A stretch of DNA of 64,000 nt from Thioploca sp. (GCA_012032555.1 JAAUSR010000008.1:1-64000), one strand, 5' to 3'; counted from the first letter of the stretch, positions 39,075 through 50,317 are shown. Notes: generated by a model not told the origin, from the letters alone. Numbers and translations: made by a program.

Positions 39075-42000
39075 ATGACTATGGAAAAAAATCCTTTGCT
39101 CTTACGACTTAAGGCGATTGCCTTAGCTAAACTACGAGGGCAGCGAACTGCCTCGCTATTAGTTAAACTGCTAGCGGCATGTACTTTACTGACCGGAGCA
39201 GTCGCGTGGGCAGCGCCCAATATTCAAGTTTTTGAGGGAACCACTGAGATCCAAAATGCTCAAACAACTTCTACTGATTTTTGAGTATTTTTAGTGCTCC
39301 TAACTATCCACCAGTGACTAAAACCTTTACGGTGAAAAACATGGGTGGAGAATCGGTGAATATTACCGGACTAACTACTGTACAATCCGGTGCTGTATTT
39401 TCTAATCCGGCAGTGGGAACCACAGTTATCCAACCGGGTGCTTCAACCACTTTCGTGGTTACTTTTACTCCTACTACACCCTCAACAGGGGAAGTAGCAG
39501 TTACCGTTCCTTTAAAGGGTCTTCCTACTGCATCTACAGTAGTTCCTCCTATTATCAGCGATGCTACCGTACAAATTTTCCTTAGTGATAGTACAACGAC
39601 ATCTTCTCTATTCAGTTTTCCAATTGCCGGTATCACCGCCACTGCCGCAGCGGATCTTCGGATTTTAGATGGTACAACGGAAATTCAAGATTCTGCTACA
39701 GCAGGTGCACCTCCCCGTTACCGAACAGTTGATTTAGGTAAAACGAACTTAGGCAATCCGCTTACTAAAACTTTCACGTTAAAAAATGTAGGTAAGACTG
39801 CAACAGCAGCTTTAACAATCATTGCCGCACCTACAATGGCGGGAACAACGCCAGCCGGTGAATTCACTGTCACATCTGATTTTACAGCCGGTACTGTTCT
39901 TCAACCTGGTCAATCAACAACTTTTAAAGTTACACTTCAAGCTAAGACTGGTTCTCCAGCTACCCCAGCAACGCCTTGGGGAGCAAGTATTATAGTAGCA
40001 GAAGCAACTGCTACTGGTGTACTCAGTGCCATAAGTAATCCTGCTGTTGCTGCTACTCCTTTTCCGACTACTGACGGCTCCCCACCAGTTCCACCTTATG
40101 TTGCCACTACCGATACTTACGCCGCCTTTACCTTTGGAGTTATAGGAACGGTTACACCTTTACCGGAGATTGAAGTTCTAGATGGAGCAATTAACGTTGC
40201 TGATAATACCGGTGAAGTTGATCTGGGTATGCTACTTAAGGGTGAAGCGACTAAAAACATCAAAACCTTCACGGTGAGAAATTTAGGTGGTTTAGCGCTT
40301 AATCTCAAAAGTCCGATTGAAGTTACTAATACCAGCGGCAGCGGATTTTCTTTAGGATCTGATTTTACTAAGACACAATTAGCGGCTGCCACTCCAGCAC
40401 CACCTACACCACCGACAACGATTGATTCTACCAATTTCCAAATTAAGCTAGATACTTCTCAATCTGGTACTTTTGAAGCACTCGTGTCTTTTGGTAATGA
40501 TGATAGTGATGAAAATCCATATAACTTTAAAGTCAAGGGTGCAGTTGTAGAAAGTACTCTTCAAGAAATCGAAGTTTATTATGGTACCCCAGCTGAAGTT
40601 GCTGCCGGGACAGCCAAGCCCATCACTAGTGGAATAGGTGCAACCGTCGGTACTGAAATTGATTTCAGCACGCCAATGGGTACGGATGTGACTAAAACTT
40701 TTACTGTGAAAAATATTGGTGGTGCACCGCTGCCACTTTTCTATCTTTCTACCCCGTTACCAACGGGATTTAGCTTAGCCAGCATTTTTCCTAGTGTAGT
40801 AGCACCAGGCGGTACAGCTAGTTTTGATATCAAACTCAGTGCGACAACTGCCAATCAATATGGTGGGACACTGTATATCTTTAACGATGATAAAGCGAGT
40901 GATACTCAAGCTTTAATTGAGAATCCGTTCAACTTCCGCGTTAAAGCTACAGTGAAAGCACCCGCACCAGAAATCCAAGTGTTAGATGATGCGAGCACTG
41001 ATATTAATATTGTTTTACCAACCAAGATTGATTTTGGTACTAAACCGCGTGGTACTAATGTGCCAAAAATCTTTACAGTGAAGAATATTGGTGACAAAGA
41101 ACTCAATTTAACCAGTCCAGTGACAGTCACCGGAACCGGTTTTAGCGTGCTTTCTTTTAATCCAGGAACACTTGCGCCTAGTGCCACGACTAACTTTACA
41201 GTTACCCTTGATGCTAGTACCCCGGGTACTTTTAGCGGTGAAGTTTCTTTCACTAATAATGACGAGGATGAAGGAACCTTTAAATTCCCAATTACAGCGA
41301 TTGTTGATAATACGCCACCCGCCAATCAAGCGATTGAAGTTTGGTACGGTACTCCGGCTGATATCGCTGCTAATAAAGCTACACCGATTACCGATGGTAC
41401 CACTACCACACCGGGAACAGCTATTGATCTAACCAGTAATCTCCCTAATGGCTCTACACCAGTCGGTACCAACATTATCAAAACGTTTACAGTGCGGAAT
41501 ATTGGTAGTAAGGATCTCAACCTGTTTGGAGCAAGCCAATTAGATGGTATCAAGGTAGTAGGCACTCTACCTTTCAATGTACCTGCCGGCGGTGAAGTTA
41601 CTTTTGATGTTGAATTGAATGCCGCTGTTGCTGGTAAGAAAGGGGGAACCTTCCAACTGTTTAATAATGATAGTAGCAAAACACCATTTGACTTTCCACT
41701 AACCGGGATGGTTGGTGTTACAGCACCGACTAGTAAAACCACTTTAACTGTAACTGTTAAAGGTAATGGTAGTGTTGACAGTACCGTTCCAGTGGGAATT
41801 GGCATTACTAATTGTACTGTAGCAGATGGTCCGGCTTGCACCAAGGAATTACCGGCTGGTACAACCTCAGTAACTTTAACTGCAAAAGGTGGTACAGTAG
41901 CTTGGAGCGGTGCAGACTGCAAAGTAGGTACTACACCAGAAACAGCGATTGTCACTGTACCCGCTAATGCAACAACCGTGGCTTGCACAGCTGATTTCAC

Positions 42001-43870
42001 TGGTGCAGTTGCTAATATCCCCTTGACCGTAAAAGTGACCGGAAATGGCAGTGTTAATAGTACGACTCCAGCCGGAATTGGAATTGCGAATTGTGCTGCT
42101 GGTGGTGGTACTTGTACAGGTAATATCCCAACGGGTACAACTTCAGTTATTCTTACCGCCATACCAGCCGCTGGTGAAACCGTTACGTGGGGACCGGGTT
42201 GTACCGCTGGTACCGAAGCGAATACAGGTACTGTAAGTATCAGTTCTAACACGACTGCTGCTGAATGCTCAGTAAACTTTGTTACTGGTACGTCAAGTGC
42301 TGCTTTAACAGTAACTGTTGTCGGTCCAGGCACTGTAAGCGCACCTACCGGAATTACTAACTGCGCGTCAGCAGGTGGTGTTAATTGCACAGCAAATTTC
42401 CCGGCGGGTACGGTTATCCTAACAGCAACCCCAGCGGCGGGTGAACCAGTCACTTGGAGTGGTGGTTGCACAGCCGGTACCACCACCAATACCGCCACCG
42501 TAAACATCGTTGCTAATACACCGGCTGCTTGCACAGCAACTTTTGCCACTGATTCCACACCAACCGGTTCCAAGCTGCAAGTATTTGACGGAACTACAGA
42601 GATTATGGATGGTTCAACTACACCAATTAATTTTGGATCAACTAAAGTCGGTCAGCCGCTTACTAAAACTTTCACAGTGAAAAATGCCTCGACCGATATC
42701 ATTGACCTGTATGGCTATCCTGCTTTCTCACCTAACGAAGGATTTAGTGTTGTAGGTACTTATCCTGATGGTGTCGCTGGTAAAGTTGAATTTACTTTTG
42801 AAATTCAGTTGAATACATCTGTTGAAGGTAATTTTTGTAGCACTGTCAAATTATTTCACAGTGCTGACCCGAAAAATCCGTTCGATTTTGGTATTTGTGG
42901 CACAGTAGTAAAAGATGGTAGTGCTTCAATGGAGCCAGAAATTCAGGTTCTAGATGGAACAACCGATATTATTGATGGCGCAACGACATCAACTGATTTT
43001 GGTGCAATTGGTGTAGGTGATCCGGTAACTAAAACCTTCACTGTGAAAAATGTAGGTAAAGCGAATCTGAATTTAACCAGTGCTGCCATTTTCACTGGCG
43101 GCAATGGATTTACTGTGGAATCTTTCCCAGTTCCAACTACATTAGCACCAGAAGAAACAACGACTTTTAAAGTCACTTTGACTGCTGCAACTGAAGGGCA
43201 ATTTGTAGGCGAGGTATCTTTTGGTAATAACGACAATGGTGAAAATCCATTCAATTTTCCAGTTAGTGGAGCAGCCACTCAAATCAATGCTCAGGAAAAA
43301 GCATGCTTTGAACAAGGCAGTATATTAATTGGTAAGAATTGTGTTCTTATTCCTGAATTAACCGCCAGCACTAATACTGGTCCGACCAACACCAAAATGA
43401 AAGGTGGTATATCTAAATCTACCGGTGATCAATTTACCCCATTCACGATGAGCGATGATACTATTTCCATAGCTATGCCGGTTATTACGGCTGGTGTTCT
43501 AAAAATAGATAGTAGTGATGTTGGTAAACCGGCCGGTATCATCGCCGCTGGACTTTACAAGTCTAGTGTTTTTCCAAAGGGCTTTGAATGGTATACGTTG
43601 ATAACTTGCAGTATTTGCCCTACCGGATGGCGTGTGGATATTCTGACTTACGATGAAACTACAACAATTCCACTATTGACTAGAGAGAATCTGTCGCCAT
43701 TTGATAATGTAGATAAATTACCAGCTTATTATACCGTTGACTTATACCAAGGTCTGCTACCCTATCCCGGTGAGCTAGACATTTACGTTGGTTATCGTGT
43801 TGATGAAGGTGATGGCGTAAAAGTAGTTTACAGTCAAACCCCAATTCATGCGACGATTAATAATCCATAA
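39075..43870 (+). CDS. Giant secreted surface protein with choice-of-anchor D and InlB-like repeats, frameshift near the N-terminus
   Basis: ATG at 39075 (GAGG upstream) opens a signal peptide ending GAVAWAAP and the first repeat start IQVFEGTTEIQNAQTTSTDF. The frame stops at 39284, and the rest of the same repeat (TKTFTVKNMGGE) follows in a TTG-initiated frame from 39281. One missing T in the TTTTT of 39278-39282 joins them, giving about 1,600 residues. Eight ASH/choice-of-anchor D-like repeats (IQVLDGTT.I..G, TDFG, TKTFTVKN.G, F.V.L.....G.F.G.VSFGNND..ENPF.F) are present, six before and two after a block of three InlB-like repeats (41.74-42.55 kb, GNGSV.S...GI..C...C). The last 150 residues form a C-terminal module shared with the protein at 684-2765. 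Likely a long adhesin or surface fibre; the secretion route is not evident. Confidence 0.85.
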
Positions 43871-43895
43871 ACTAATCTTCTGATAAGTTAAATGA

Positions 43896-43926
43896 ACGGC
43901 ACACTTAAACGGTGTGCCGTTTTTTT
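43896..43926 (+). terminator. Rho-independent terminator
   Basis: ACGGCACAC (43896-43904) pairs exactly with GTGTGCCGT (43912-43920) through a 7-nt loop and is followed by TTTTTT. It ends the surface-protein transcript and stands 10 bp before the stop of the convergent Rpn gene, so it may also stop that transcript weakly. Confidence 0.9.
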
Positions 43927-43935
43927 ATATCCGCA

Positions 43936-45060
43936 CTAATCCAATTCTTGAAAAACTTCCTCAAGCGTAACCGCGGTTAATAATCGTTTAGCACCGCGGT
44001 GTAAAGCTTCGATGTTAAGTGCCTCAATTCTCTCTTCTATTTCTGGAGCGAGTTGACCAAATTTAGTTTGTAATTGGTAGTGAAACAAGCTTTGTTCACC
44101 TTGTAACTGCCCCGCTTGCATTCCTTGTTGCATTCCCTGTTGAATTCCTTGTTGAATTCCTTGTTGAATTCCTTGTTGAATTCCTTGTTGAATTCCTTGT
44201 TGAATTCCCTGTTGAAGACCTTGTTGAATTCCCTGTTGAAGACCTTGTTGAAGCCCTTGTTGAAGACCTTGTTGAAGCCCTTGTTGAAGCCCCTGAGCTT
44301 CGGCTTCGGCATACCATTGTTGTACGGTCTCTGCTAACATATTTCGCATCTCCTGTAATTCATTCAGTTCGGACAATTGGATCTGAGGGAATCGCCTCGG
44401 TAAAATGACACGTCGTAACCAAGTCGTAAAATCGCGGCGCAGCGTATGTTGTTCCGGGGTCTGTAACCACTCGAGTAAGTGAGTCAAGACCCGTTGAATA
44501 TCTTCGGCAGTTCGACTATTTTCTAACCGAAATAAGGCCGCTACCAAATTGTGCAAGGGGACTAATTCGATTTCGCTAAAACCACCTTCATCCACCAGCA
44601 AATATTCCAGCTGGGGTTGATATTTCTCCAAACCGCCAGGTAGGGGTTGAATTAATTCCCGAATATTCCTCGCCGCTTGCCAACGCGAACGACCGTTGTA
44701 CAGCACGACCGGAAATACCGGTGGTAATTGCTCCTGGGCAGTGAGTGATTGTTGTTTGATCAAGTCTTGATAAAGCAACCCCACGTAAGTTAAGATTCGC
44801 ACTGCCATAAAGGGATCGACCGTCGATTGAAATTCGAGCAGGATATAAATGTATATCCAGTCGTTAGCCAGGCGAACCCGCCAAATCACATCATCTTCGC
44901 GCGCACGCAAATCATCGCTGATAAAACTTTGGTTAACTTTTTCTAGTGTAGTCCAGTCTAATTGGTTTACCCAAGCTTCGTGGACAAATCCACGCAGTAA
45001 ATCCGCTACCATCTCGGCATGCGAAAATAAGAGTTTATAACTGTGATCGTGTTCATGCAT
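43936..45060 (-). CDS. Rpn-family (Transposase_31) nuclease-like protein with QQG repeats
   Basis: 374 residues. The N-terminal 230 residues match the Transposase_31/Rpn family, which has a PD-(D/E)XK fold: HDHSYKLLFSHAEMV at the start, DDVIWRVRL, then YILLEFQSTVDPFMAVRILTYVGLLYQDL, where the acidic residues and EFQ form the active-site region. Residues 250-315 are a pure QQG(L/I/M) repeat. The C-terminal 50 residues, ending in LLTAVTLEEVFQ, resemble the DUF4351 tail of this family. In E. coli, Rpn proteins are endonucleases that stimulate RecA-independent recombination. The family is often expanded in sulfur bacteria. The start codon lies in a tandemly duplicated 28-bp segment. Confidence 0.87.
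   Translation of the reverse strand: MHEHDHSYKLLFSHAEMVADLLRGFVHEAWVNQLDWTTLEKVNQSFISDDLRAREDDVIWRVRLANDWIYIYILLEFQSTVDPFMAVRILTYVGLLYQDLIKQQSLTAQEQLPPVFPVVLYNGRSRWQAARNIRELIQPLPGGLEKYQPQLEYLLVDEGGFSEIELVPLHNLVAALFRLENSRTAEDIQRVLTHLLEWLQTPEQHTLRRDFTTWLRRVILPRRFPQIQLSELNELQEMRNMLAETVQQWYAEAEAQGLQQGLQQGLQQGLQQGLQQGIQQGLQQGIQQGIQQGIQQGIQQGIQQGIQQGMQQGMQAGQLQGEQSLFHYQLQTKFGQLAPEIEERIEALNIEALHRGAKRLLTAVTLEEVFQELD
44119..44292 (-). repeat. In-frame 12-bp minisatellite encoding QQG(L/I/M)
   Basis: About fourteen 12-bp units of the form ttgttgaa(g/t)(c/t)cc on the plus strand, encoding QQGL, QQGI or QQGM. The unit length is a multiple of three, so copy-number changes would keep the frame of the Rpn gene. 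Every reading frame over this stretch is open on both strands, which produces spurious open frames here. Confidence 0.95.
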
Positions 45061-45108
45061 AGGGGTAATTTAGCACCAATTCATGCATAGGGGTAATTTA
45101 GCACCAAT
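45053..45108. repeat. 28-bp tandem duplication over the Rpn start codon
   Basis: The 28-mer at 45053-45080 is repeated exactly at 45081-45108. It contains the ATGCATGA of the start codon and 20 bp upstream, so the gene has a second, out-of-frame ATG that would give only a short peptide (stop after 11 codons). Confidence 0.85.
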
Positions 45109-45243
45109 GTACTAATGACCGGGTTACTTCATTTGAAAGCCCATAAACCAAAACTTAATGAGTTATAACCGACAATTCACTTTTTTTGTTATGTAACCAA
45201 TTGATTCATAAGGCACTAATTTCAAATGAGGTGGCACTGAATT

Positions 45244-45942
45244 CTAAGAAAGAGACCCTTCACTACTGCTGGTAGCTAATCGTTTAGAATTCATTAATTT
45301 TGACCAGCCGGTTTGAATTTGACCTGTGGTTGAAACAACGAGCAAATCTAACAGACAGTAAAACGTACCGGCACTGACGGGTGGGTTAGTGCTGGTTAAA
45401 CCTAACCACGGTACTTCTAATAACCAGGTCCAATTACCTAACCCAGTACCATAAATTTCTAAAAGTAGGGATAAAATGAACATCGTAGCATAGAGTTTTT
45501 TCGCTCGACCTAACCCTAAGCAGGTTATAAAAATGACAAATAAAATTCCCCCCAAAGTATCTACACCGGTCAACACAGCAAAAATCATATAAGGCGTAAA
45601 TAAAATTGGTATGGACCAAACAATCCATGTTGGCATTTTTGGTGCGTTCAATAGACCTAAAGTGAACAATAAGGCGTGACCTGGTGGTATAAATAAAGGG
45701 ACATTGTGCAAACGGTATTCGTAAAGTCCCCACACCAAAGAAAGAAACACTTCACCAACTGTGGCATACCCAAGACAGAGGATCAAAGCAACTTGCATTG
45801 TTGGGGTTACAGTTCGCCATAAAGCCAACAACAAAATCCAAGTGATTAAATTAGTTAGTAATTGACCCCACCATGCCATTTTTTGGTCAATCAATAAACC
45901 GATAATTAACCAAATAATAATAACAATTGACTGCTTAGTCAT
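45244..45942 (-). CDS. Polytopic membrane protein of unknown function
   Basis: 232 residues with about seven hydrophobic segments spread over the protein and short polar loops (VWGLYEYRLHNVPLFIPPGHALLF near the middle). No family was recognised. IPPGHALLF and GNWTWLLEVPWLGLTSTNPPVSAG are unusual motifs for polar loops that may help a search. It lies between the Rpn gene and tRNA-Pro, on the same strand, with no obvious partner. Confidence 0.65.
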   Translation of the reverse strand: MTKQSIVIIIWLIIGLLIDQKMAWWGQLLTNLITWILLLALWRTVTPTMQVALILCLGYATVGEVFLSLVWGLYEYRLHNVPLFIPPGHALLFTLGLLNAPKMPTWIVWSIPILFTPYMIFAVLTGVDTLGGILFVIFITCLGLGRAKKLYATMFILSLLLEIYGTGLGNWTWLLEVPWLGLTSTNPPVSAGTFYCLLDLLVVSTTGQIQTGWSKLMNSKRLATSSSEGSLS

Positions 45943-45999
45943 TTTAACGGTGGTCGAATAACCCTGAAAAAGGTCTGACTTGAAAACCAGAATAAATGA

Positions 46000-46073
46000 T
46001 CGGGGTGAGAGGATTTGAACCTCCGACCCTTGCCTCCCGAAGACAATGCTCTACCAGACTGAGCTACACCCCG
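46000..46073 (-). tRNA. tRNA-Pro (anticodon CGG)
   Basis: On the minus strand CGGGGTG pairs with CACCCCG, with D-arm GCTC...GAGC. The anticodon stem TTGTC/GGCAA holds the loop TTCGGGA (anticodon CGG), and the T-loop is TTCAAAT. The cloverleaf is complete with discriminator A. The CCA end is not encoded (TCA follows), so it has to be added by tRNA nucleotidyltransferase. Confidence 0.95.
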
Positions 46074-46082
46074 ATTAGATAG

Positions 46083-47053
46083 TTAATAATTACGATGAAT
46101 AGAAAAATGAGCTAATGCTTGAAGCGCTTCAGCATAAGGCGAATTTGGCAGTTCCGCTATTGCCATAACGGCTTGTTCCGCTTCTCTTTGAGCAACCCGG
46201 GCAGTGTACCCGATTGCGTCAGTAGATTCAAGTGCTGCGATAACTTCACTGATGTTATCTCTACCACCGTGAACAATTGCTTCACGTAAAACCTGTTGTT
46301 GAGCTAATGTACCTTGCTGTAAAGCATGAATCAAAGGTAAGGTAGGTTTACCTTCCGCTAAATCATCACCCACATTTTTACCAATCGCTTCACTTTTGGC
46401 ACTATAATCTAAAACATCATCAATTAATTGAAAAGCTGTACCTAAATGAATTCCATAGGTTGTCATTGCTTGTTCATATTGGTTGGGTTGTTCACTAATA
46501 ATCGCACCTAATTGTGCTGCTGCTTCAAATAATTTTGCGGTTTTAGAGCGAATGACTTGTAAATATTGCGTTTCGGTGGTGTCAGGTTCATGACAATTGA
46601 GTAGTTGTAAAACTTCCCCTTCGGCAATAATATTGGTCGCCGCCGCTAAAATCTCCATTGCCCGCATATTTCTTACTTCAACCATCATTGAAAAGCCCGA
46701 GAATATAAAAAATCGCCTACCAATACACTGGCTTCATTGCCCCACACATAGTTGGCCGTTTTTTGCCCGCGTCGTAATTCCGAAGCATCAACCACATCAT
46801 CATGCAATAACGTTGCAGTATGAATAAACTCCACAATCGCTGCTAGGGTAAGATGATGTACTCCTTGATAATTAAAAGCACGAGCACTTAATAATAATAA
46901 GAGGGGACGTAGCCGCTTCCCACCACTATTAACAATATAATACCCCAGTTGATTCACTAAAGCGACTTCTGAACGTAACCGCTTATGAATCAAAGCATTG
47001 ACTGCTTGCATATCCTGGTCAATTAAGGTTTGGACTGCGGTAATATCCATCAT
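46083..47053 (-). CDS. ispB: Octaprenyl diphosphate synthase IspB, one-base frameshift
   Basis: The first frame runs from the ATG at 47053 (MMDITAVQTL; an earlier start at 47155 adds unconserved residues) to SRAFQ*. The second begins ATGATGGTTGAAG and runs to 46083. One missing A near 46688-46689 restores SRAFQMMVEVRNM, giving about 323 residues. The first aspartate-rich motif is LLHDDVVDASELRRG and the second LIDDVLDY. The enzyme makes the octaprenyl chain of ubiquinone or menaquinone. It is essential in E. coli, which argues that this break is an error of the sequence rather than a true pseudogene. Confidence 0.92.
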
Positions 47054-47404
47054 TTTTCTAAAATTAATCCTATAACGAAGATGAAAGCAGAATACAATAA
47101 TATCATTCGGGATCCCTCTACAATAAGAACCAGCCAGAACGGCTATCCAAATCAAAGCTAAATTACTGGAGTTACCTAGCCAAAATGAACTAACTCAGCA
47201 ACTTTAGACAAATCATCTTGACCTACTCAGGATAGGGTATAATTAACAATCAACTCGTCTTTAATGAAATTAAGTTGTACATTGCACTCAATAATATTCT
47301 CGAATTATCTAATAAATAGACCGGTGAAATTCAAAAAGTTATTCAGAGCAAAAATGTTGCACGGGTCGAGTTAATTTATTCTCCATTAAAACTGAACGTG
47401 ATAA

Positions 47405-47989
47405 TTAATAACGAAATACTTTATCCGTGAGCGCGTCTCGAATTTCACTCGGTCGAGGTGAGCTACCTACTTTTCCCGGTACGATATAATCTAATTGTTG
47501 CCCAAGTATTTGTCGTACTTTTAAAACTGTTTTAGCAGCAGGTTGACCACTGAAATTCGCACTCGTAGAGACTAATGCACCACCCCAAATATGACATAAT
47601 TGCGCAGCTTGAACATGTGCAGTCACTCGCACAGCTAATTGGTTAGATTGTCCACGTAGCCAACGGGGAACTTTGGCTTGAGCCGGTAATAACCAAGTCA
47701 CGGGACCTGGCCAAGTTGCCAGTATTTTTTCTTCAAAGCGTGGTGTTAATGGTTCCAGAAAGGGTATTAATTGAGCATAATTTGCCGCAATAAGAATGAA
47801 TCCCTTTCGCCAAGAACGTCGCTTAAGTGCTAAGAGACGGTTTACTGCCTGCTGATTCCAGGGATCACACCCTAAGCCGTAAACCGCTTCGGTCGGATAA
47901 GCGATAATTCCACCATCAGTTAGATGACGGCGTGCTTGTTGAAGGTGCCAATTATTCAATTGGGGTTCTGGGTTCGATTTTGCTAACAC
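47405..47989 (-). CDS. tsaC: Threonylcarbamoyl-AMP synthase TsaC (YrdC/Sua5 family)
   Basis: 194 residues. YrdC fold with IIAYPTEAVYGLGCDP at 28-43, LLALKRRSWRKGFILI around 57-72, WPGPVTWLLPA and VSTSANFSGQPA at about 140-151. It forms threonylcarbamoyl-AMP for the t6A37 modification of tRNAs. It starts 6 bp after the topA stop codon, as in the common smg-topA-tsaC order. Confidence 0.93.
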   Translation of the reverse strand: MLAKSNPEPQLNNWHLQQARRHLTDGGIIAYPTEAVYGLGCDPWNQQAVNRLLALKRRSWRKGFILIAANYAQLIPFLEPLTPRFEEKILATWPGPVTWLLPAQAKVPRWLRGQSNQLAVRVTAHVQAAQLCHIWGGALVSTSANFSGQPAAKTVLKVRQILGQQLDYIVPGKVGSSPRPSEIRDALTDKVFRY

Positions 47990-47995
47990 TTTAGC

Positions 47996-50317
47996 TTAAT
48001 TCTCAGAATAACCTATTTCTTCTACCATCACTGGTTCAGCATAATTACAATCTTTCTGTGGACAGACTTTTTCAGTTCCGCGTCGCTTAGTCGTTTTTAG
48101 CATTAAAATAGGCCAATGACATTGAGGACAACTTTCGGCAACCGGTTCATTAGGAATGGCATATTTACAATGAGGATAACCAGAACAGGAGTAGAAGAAA
48201 GTACCATACCGTGATTTTTTCTTAACTAAGGTCCCTTGATGACAAGCTGGGCAAGTTATACCGCTATCGACGGGTTTTTCTAACGATTCAGTAAATTTAC
48301 AGTGAGGATAATTGCTACAACCAATAAATTTACTATAACGTCCTTGTTTAATATGTAATTCTGAACCACAGGTAGGACAAGAGCGTCCCTCTACCTTTTC
48401 AGTGGTAGTAGGAGGAGAAGCCGTTGTTTCTGGATTTTCACCTTCTAAATTACGGGTATAATCACATTTAGGGTAAGCGGAGCAACCAATAAAACGTCCG
48501 CGTTTACCTAAGCGAATTGTTAACAAACTCTGACATTGAGGACAAGTTTCAGTTAAGATTTCTTGCGTAACATCTTTGCGTTGCACCGTTTGAGCTTTTT
48601 CGTCAACGAGTTGCTTGAATTTAGACCAAAACCTTTCCATCAAAGGAACCCACTGTTGCTCACCACGCGAGACACCATCTAACTCATCTTCCAATCGAGC
48701 TGTAAAATCATAATCAACGTATTGGTTAAAATGTTCGGTTAAAAATTTGTTAACAATACGCCCAATATCGGTAGCGATAAACCGCTTCTTTTCCAATTTA
48801 ACATATTCACGTTGTTGCAAAGTGGAAATAATCGTGGCATAGGTAGATGGGCGTCCAATACCATATTCTTCTAAGCTTTTGACCAAACTGGCTTCAGAAA
48901 ACCGAGGGGGTGGTTCAGTAAAGTGTTGACCTGCCTTGATTTCTTTCAGTTTTACGGGTTCACCAACTCGGAGTGGTGGTAACATTTTTTCATCTTCTTC
49001 CCCGGTTTTTTGATCATCAACGCCTTCTTGATAAACCACCATAAAGCCGGGATTAACTACTGTTGAACCAGTGGCACGGAATTGATGGTTTTCACCGCAA
49101 TTGAAATCAACCGCTACGGTATCAAGAATGGCATCAATCATTTGACAAGCAATCGTTCGTTGCCAAATGAGGGTATACAATCTGAGTTGATCGCGCGTCA
49201 AATAAGCACCTAATTCGTCAGGATGACGTTTTGCTGCAGTTGGTCGAATAGCCTCATGGGCTTCTTGAGCGTTTTTAGCTTTGGTTTTATATTGGCGTGG
49301 TTGCTTAGGAATATTTTCTTGACCGTAACGTTCTGCAATCATCCCCCGAATTTCTGCTAAAGCTTCCTGAGCTAAATTAACTGAATCGGTGCGCATGTAA
49401 GTAATTAAGCCGACTGCACCTTGACCAATATCAATACCTTCATACAGTTGTTGCGCAATTTGCATCGTTTGTTTGGTTGTAAAACCTAATTTGCGAGCGG
49501 CTTCTTGTTGTAATGTCGAAGTCGTAAAGGGAGCAGAGGGTTGGCGTTTTCTTTGTTTTTTATCAACTTTAGCAACAAGTAATTCTCCATGAGCCAATTG
49601 AATTAAAGTATTTTTAATCTCAGTTGCTTGTTCTAAGTGATTAATACTAAATTGGGTTAGTTTTTTACCTTCCCAGACCGTTAATTTAGCAGTAAACCGT
49701 TGTGATTTTTGTTGACAATCAGCAATAATAGTCCAGTATTCTTGCGGTTGAAATTTTTCAATGGCTTCTTCCCGTTCAACAATCAAACGCAAGGCCGGAC
49801 TTTGCACCCGTCCAGCAGATAAACCCCGGCGAATCTTTTTCCATAACAGTGGTGATAAATTAAATCCAACTAAATAGTCCAATGCTCGGCGAGCTTGTTG
49901 GGCGTTAACCAATTCCATTGACAAATCACGCGGATGTGCTACGGCTTCCTGAATAGCGGTTGGGGTGATTTCATGAAACACAATGCGATGAACGGGTTTA
50001 TTATGCAACATTTGCTTATCTTTAAGAATTTCATATAAATGCCAAGAAATCGCTTCACCTTCTCTATCCGGGTCAGTAGCTAAATATAAGGCATCAGCTT
50101 GCTGCATAGCTTTACTAATCGCATCAACATGCTTAACATTTCTTTCAATTAATTGATAATTCATAGCAAAATCATGTTCAGGATCAACGGCGCCTTCTTT
50201 AGGAAGTAGATCACGTACATGACCAAAAGAAGCCAATACCTCAAAATCTTTACCTAGGTATTTTTTGAGTGTTTTGGCTTTAGCAGGCGATTCAACAATA
50301 ACTAAATTTTTATTCAC
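47996..50317 (-). CDS. topA: DNA topoisomerase I
   Basis: 773 residues. Toprim domain at the N-terminus (VIVESPAKAKTLKKYLG; acidic DPDREGEAISWHLYE), catalytic tyrosine in ITYMRTDSVNLA near residue 307, and four C-terminal zinc ribbon units with CxxC pairs (CPQCQ, CPTCG, CPACH, CPQCH). It removes negative supercoils in the cytoplasm. It is preceded by smg and followed by tsaC. Confidence 0.95.
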   Translation of the reverse strand: MNKNLVIVESPAKAKTLKKYLGKDFEVLASFGHVRDLLPKEGAVDPEHDFAMNYQLIERNVKHVDAISKAMQQADALYLATDPDREGEAISWHLYEILKDKQMLHNKPVHRIVFHEITPTAIQEAVAHPRDLSMELVNAQQARRALDYLVGFNLSPLLWKKIRRGLSAGRVQSPALRLIVEREEAIEKFQPQEYWTIIADCQQKSQRFTAKLTVWEGKKLTQFSINHLEQATEIKNTLIQLAHGELLVAKVDKKQRKRQPSAPFTTSTLQQEAARKLGFTTKQTMQIAQQLYEGIDIGQGAVGLITYMRTDSVNLAQEALAEIRGMIAERYGQENIPKQPRQYKTKAKNAQEAHEAIRPTAAKRHPDELGAYLTRDQLRLYTLIWQRTIACQMIDAILDTVAVDFNCGENHQFRATGSTVVNPGFMVVYQEGVDDQKTGEEDEKMLPPLRVGEPVKLKEIKAGQHFTEPPPRFSEASLVKSLEEYGIGRPSTYATIISTLQQREYVKLEKKRFIATDIGRIVNKFLTEHFNQYVDYDFTARLEDELDGVSRGEQQWVPLMERFWSKFKQLVDEKAQTVQRKDVTQEILTETCPQCQSLLTIRLGKRGRFIGCSAYPKCDYTRNLEGENPETTASPPTTTEKVEGRSCPTCGSELHIKQGRYSKFIGCSNYPHCKFTESLEKPVDSGITCPACHQGTLVKKKSRYGTFFYSCSGYPHCKYAIPNEPVAESCPQCHWPILMLKTTKRRGTEKVCPQKDCNYAEPVMVEEIGYSEN

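Noticed and set aside
41326..42573. Long minus-strand open frame of 415 codons opposite the giant surface protein
   Set aside because: It is antisense to a Thr/Val/Gly-rich repeat protein, has no ribosome site and its composition (P/V/A-rich) is the mirror of the repeat codons.
44037..44337. Open frames in all frames on both strands over the QQG repeat
   Set aside because: They are by-products of a 12-bp tandem repeat; only the frame of the Rpn gene has a family domain upstream and downstream.
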